Part shown: positions 61,129-64,000 of the stretch, piece by piece
How positions within the stretch are numbered: the stretch's first letter is position 1
How the letters are laid out: each line of letters opens with the position of its first letter
NCBI GenBank assembly: GCA_041586615.1
Contig: JBFGZS010000001.1
Coordinates: forward strand, 1 to 64,000
Reading direction: 5' to 3'
Source of the DNA: Motiliproteus sp041586615
Lineage (GTDB): Bacteria; Pseudomonadota; Gammaproteobacteria; Pseudomonadales; Balneatricaceae
DNA: 64,000 bases
The notes under the pieces: model-generated
Databases searched by the model: none
Seen by the model: only the letters and a program-made list of their open reading frames with translations
What the model was told of the DNA's origin: nothing
Made by a program: the position numbers and the translations under genes

Positions 61129-62770
61129 AAACTTTCTCCTTAAAGGGGTCAAGACCGACACGGCGCACGGTTTCGATAAAACGCTCACCTTCGCTGCGCT
61201 GTTCCACATAGGTAGCGAGGATTTTTTCCAACGCCGCCGGGACGTCTGCTTGCGGGATAGACTTACCCAGCACCTTGCCCAGCGAGGCATCTTCGGCGGC
61301 GGAACCGCCCAGGGTCAACTGATAGTAGGACTCGCCTTTTTTATCGACACCCAAGATACCGATATGTCCCACATGATGGTGCGCACAGGCATTAATACAG
61401 CCGGACATCTTGAGCTCGATATCGCCGAGATCGTAGAGATAATCCAGATCGTTGAAGTGTTCCTGCACCTTGGCAGCAACCCCCAGTGTTTCCGCGTTGG
61501 CCAGGCTGCAGAAATCCAGTCCCGGGCAGCAGATCATATCGTTGATGGTACCCACCACCGGCCGGGCCAGACCCAGCTCGGTCAGTGCCTGCCACAGCGG
61601 GTAAAGATCGGCCTGATGAATATGCGCAAAGACCATATTCTGGATATGCGTCGTGCGAACTTCACCAAAGTTGTAACGGTCAGCCAGATCGGCGACCGCA
61701 TCCATCTGCACATCGGTAAGATCGCCCGGTGCCTTGAGGTAATCCTTGATCGCCAATGTCACGGCGCGGTATCCCGGGATTTTATGATCGACGGTATTAC
61801 GCTCGATCCACACAGCAAAATCACGCTCAGCCGCCAGCTTTTCAGCATAGCTGGTATCGGCGGCGGCCGCGCTATCGTAAGCCGGCTGCGGGAAGAAGCC
61901 TTTGACACGATCGATCTCGGCCTGTGGAAGGCGCAGATCCGAATCACGAATCGCCTGCCACTCGGCCTCGACCTTGTCCCGGAAGGCATCGGCGCCCAGG
62001 CTGGCAACCAAAATCTTGATTCGGGCCTTGTACTTGTTGTCACGCCGTCCCAGCAGGTTGTAAACGCGCAAGATAGCTTCCAGATAAGAAAGCAGATCCT
62101 GTTGGGGCAAAAACGCACGAATACGGCTGCCAATCATCGGTGTGCGACCCAAGCCGCCGCCCACCAATATTTCGAAGCCCACCTCGCCGGCAGCGTTTTT
62201 GACCAGATGAACGCCGATATCGTGCACCTGGGTTGCGGCCCGATCCTGACCGGATGCGGTGACGGCGATCTTGAACTTACGTGGCAGGTAAGCGAACTCG
62301 GGGTGCAGCGCCGCCCATTGGCGAATGATCTCGGCCCAGGGGCGGGGATCTTCCACTTCGTCGGCAACGACGCCCGCCAGATGGTCCGAGCTGACGCTAC
62401 GGATACAGCTACCGCTGGTCTGAATGGCATGCATCTGCACTTTCGCCAGGTCGGCAAGAATGTCCGGCACCTGTTCCAGCGCCGGCCAGTTGAACTGAAC
62501 GTTTTGCCGGGTCGTAAAGTGCGCGTAATTTTTGTCGTACTTACGGGACACTTCTGCCAGGGCCCGCAGTTGCGTCGAAGACAGCAAACCGTAGTTAATG
62601 CCCACCCGCAACATCGGTGCGTGTCGCTGAATATAGAGCCCGTTCTGCAAACGCAGGATACGGTACTCCTCATCGGGAATTTCCCCGGCTAGGAAGCGAC
62701 CGGTCTGATCGCGGAACTGTTCAACCCGCTGTTCGATCAGCTTCTGGTCCTGCTCGGTGTACTGATACAT
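61112..62770 (-). CDS. cysI: nitrite/sulfite reductase hemoprotein
   Basis: A 552-residue siroheme/4Fe-4S sulfite reductase. The cluster ligands are in CCPGLDFCS and MSGCINACAHHHVG. VGGGLGRTPMIGSRIRAFLP and TTHIQNMVFAHIHQADLYPL belong to the ferredoxin/flavodoxin-type (one-component) form of Pseudomonas and relatives; no cysJ flavoprotein lies nearby. It makes sulfide from the sulfite produced by CysH. Confidence 0.95.
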   Translation of the reverse strand: MYQYTEQDQKLIEQRVEQFRDQTGRFLAGEIPDEEYRILRLQNGLYIQRHAPMLRVGINYGLLSSTQLRALAEVSRKYDKNYAHFTTRQNVQFNWPALEQVPDILADLAKVQMHAIQTSGSCIRSVSSDHLAGVVADEVEDPRPWAEIIRQWAALHPEFAYLPRKFKIAVTASGQDRAATQVHDIGVHLVKNAAGEVGFEILVGGGLGRTPMIGSRIRAFLPQQDLLSYLEAILRVYNLLGRRDNKYKARIKILVASLGADAFRDKVEAEWQAIRDSDLRLPQAEIDRVKGFFPQPAYDSAAAADTSYAEKLAAERDFAVWIERNTVDHKIPGYRAVTLAIKDYLKAPGDLTDVQMDAVADLADRYNFGEVRTTHIQNMVFAHIHQADLYPLWQALTELGLARPVVGTINDMICCPGLDFCSLANAETLGVAAKVQEHFNDLDYLYDLGDIELKMSGCINACAHHHVGHIGILGVDKKGESYYQLTLGGSAAEDASLGKVLGKSIPQADVPAALEKILATYVEQRSEGERFIETVRRVGLDPFKEKVYASAH

Positions 62771-62855
62771 CGATCTCTACCTTTAACAAAGCCGCGCGAC
62801 GCCATGCCACGCATTACAAAATAGCGACGGCTAACACCGTCCAACCTAAAATTCT

Positions 62856-63641
62856 TTAGCCTGCCAACACAAAGCGCAAGCCGATAAACAACAACAAGCT
62901 ACCCATAATCGGCTGCATGATATTCGCCGACAACCGGACACCCATATGGCTACCCAGAAACACGCCGGGCAGTGACCCGATGAGCAGATAGACCAGCAAT
63001 GAAAAATCGACAAAGCCCAACTGCCAATGTCCCACACCCGCCACGCCGGTCAGCACCACCGCATGCACCAGATCCGTTGCCACGATCATGGGCATGGTCA
63101 TGTGCGGAAAGAGGACAATCAACAACGCCGTCCCTAGCGCCCCGGCCCCAACCGACGAGAGCGTGACCAGACACCCCAGCACAAAGCCTGTCACTGTCGT
63201 GACGGGCATCCGCCAACGCCGGACCAGATGCTTCAGCCCCGGATGTTCAACACTCAGCACCAACTGACGAATACGCGCCCGAAAGAAGACCGCAAACGAG
63301 GTCAGCACCAGACTGACACCCAGGGTCATATTCATCAGATGCTCAACGGTCTCCTGCATCTCAACGCCACTAAGCCACCAAAGGGTTACTAGCGAGCCAG
63401 GCAAACTACCGCTGAGCAGCGCGATAACCACCGGCCAGTTGACCAGTTTCTGGCGCAGGTACGCATACATACCGCCCGCCTTGGTGATCGCCGCATACAT
63501 CAGGTCGGTACTCACCGCCACGGCCGGGTTGATACCGAAACCAACAATAAGGATGGGGGTCATCAACGCCCCCCCACCGATACCCGTCAGCCCGACAATC
63601 AGCCCGACCACCAGACCCGCCGCAATGTACGCTAATTCCAT
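62856..63641 (-). CDS. TauE/SafE family permease
   Basis: A 261-residue membrane protein from the ATG at 63641 (MELAYIAAGLVVGLIVGLTG). The duplicated motifs IVGLTGIGGGALMTPIL and VLGCLVTLSSVGAGALGTAL are TauE/SafE signatures. It belongs to a different subgroup from the taurine-island TauE at 31171. Its place upstream of cysI suggests sulfite or sulfate movement. A longer frame to 63716 has no ribosome site. Confidence 0.85.
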   Translation of the reverse strand: MELAYIAAGLVVGLIVGLTGIGGGALMTPILIVGFGINPAVAVSTDLMYAAITKAGGMYAYLRQKLVNWPVVIALLSGSLPGSLVTLWWLSGVEMQETVEHLMNMTLGVSLVLTSFAVFFRARIRQLVLSVEHPGLKHLVRRWRMPVTTVTGFVLGCLVTLSSVGAGALGTALLIVLFPHMTMPMIVATDLVHAVVLTGVAGVGHWQLGFVDFSLLVYLLIGSLPGVFLGSHMGVRLSANIMQPIMGSLLLFIGLRFVLAG

Positions 63642-64000
63642 GAATCTGTCCGTGTTTGAGTATCTGACTGCATTTACGTATCTGTCTGTTGCCGCCCTGG
63701 GTACGTTGCGCAACACGCCTCGCGCAGAAAACCCTTACGCCACAGTAACAACCAGGATAAAATTCGTCGCTGTTACGAAGAAGCGCCAGTTTAAACGGAC
63801 CTTCTTATAACTCAAAAGAATAATTAGGAATTTGAGGATGCACTTTTGTTATAAGAAAGCACGAGCAAGGCGTCACGACACTTATTCCTAAAAAGAATAA
63901 AAAGATTCAAATTAATTCTTTTTTATTTTATGACACAGCCATTACCATGGCCGCTACACAATGGCGTCGAGTACGCCTACCGCATCACTACGGACCCGAG
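63642..64000. other. intergenic region at the right edge
   Basis: The 359 nt are AT-rich around 63830-63930 (ATTAATTC, TTTTTATTTTATG). Two in-frame-open ATGs near the edge (63930 and 63947) could start a plus-strand gene that leaves the window, but neither has a ribosome site. I cannot assign a product. Confidence 0.3.

Noticed and set aside
61115..62692. Long open frame of 525 codons on the plus strand
   Set aside because: It is exactly antisense to the well-supported cysI gene, has no ribosome site and encodes no recognisable protein. High third-position GC of the real gene explains the open antisense frame.
63930..64000. Start of a gene leaving the window on the right
   Set aside because: Two overlapping frames are both open for fewer than 25 codons and neither has a ribosome site, so no coding call is made.

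Overview
The window looks like chromosomal DNA of a marine, flagellated gammaproteobacterium of the Oceanospirillales/Pseudomonadales type. The reasons are a Pseudomonas-style bioBFHCD operon next to comF, the rpsF-rpsR-DUF2232-rplI-dnaB cluster, 4Fe-4S APS reductase with a one-component sulfite reductase and a DUF934 protein, FlgO/FlgP/FlgT flagellar proteins, and TRAP and taurine-catabolism genes. No rRNA, tRNA, CRISPR array or prophage is visible.

Layout. 1-140: tail of an IS3-family element. 0.2-1.5 kb: a SprA-family putative metalloprotease and a small unknown gene. 1.6-6.3 kb: bioBFHCD (minus), with comF divergent and modABC beyond it. 10-17 kb: srkA, trmO, a secreted unknown, rlmD, dodecin, bioA, a thioesterase and a DUF4124 protein (all plus). 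17-23 kb: dnaB, rplI, DUF2232, rpsR, rpsF, rlmB, adk (minus), with a YceK-like lipoprotein on plus. 23.5 kb: a DTW-domain protein carrying a long glutamine tract. 24-47 kb: a taurine-catabolism island. 47.7-58 kb: small unknowns, hrpB, a Cys-rich repeat protein, an outer-membrane barrel, flgOP/flgT, efpL and a Bax-like glucosaminidase. 58-64 kb: cysG, cysH, DUF934, cysI and a second TauE/SafE permease.

How the island works. Taurine would enter by a TRAP transporter (dctPQM, followed by a universal stress protein as in the ectoine TeaABCD system). Tpa moves its amino group to pyruvate, Ald recycles alanine and releases ammonium, ThDP-dependent Xsc cleaves sulfoacetaldehyde to acetyl phosphate and sulfite, Pta makes acetyl-CoA, and TauE exports sulfite. 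A MocR-type TauR regulator sits inside the locus.

Main discovery. By reading the intergenic regions I found one operator-like signal, two CTGG-type half-sites in direct repeat exactly 23 nt apart, upstream of eight transcription units in this island: the TRAP operon, an unknown gene at 28.5 kb, a DUF6506-like/thiM operon, ald-xsc-pta-tauE, tpa, thiSG, a DUF3461 gene, and yeiH-cobS-cobT. Every one points toward the gene it would control. It extends the probable taurine regulon to thiazole/thiamine genes (Xsc needs thiamine diphosphate), to an orphan CobS/CobT AAA+/VWA pair, and to proteins of unknown function.

A second discovery is a dispersed intergenic repeat of about 150 nt with imperfect inverted ends, present here in eight full, internally deleted or fragmentary copies.
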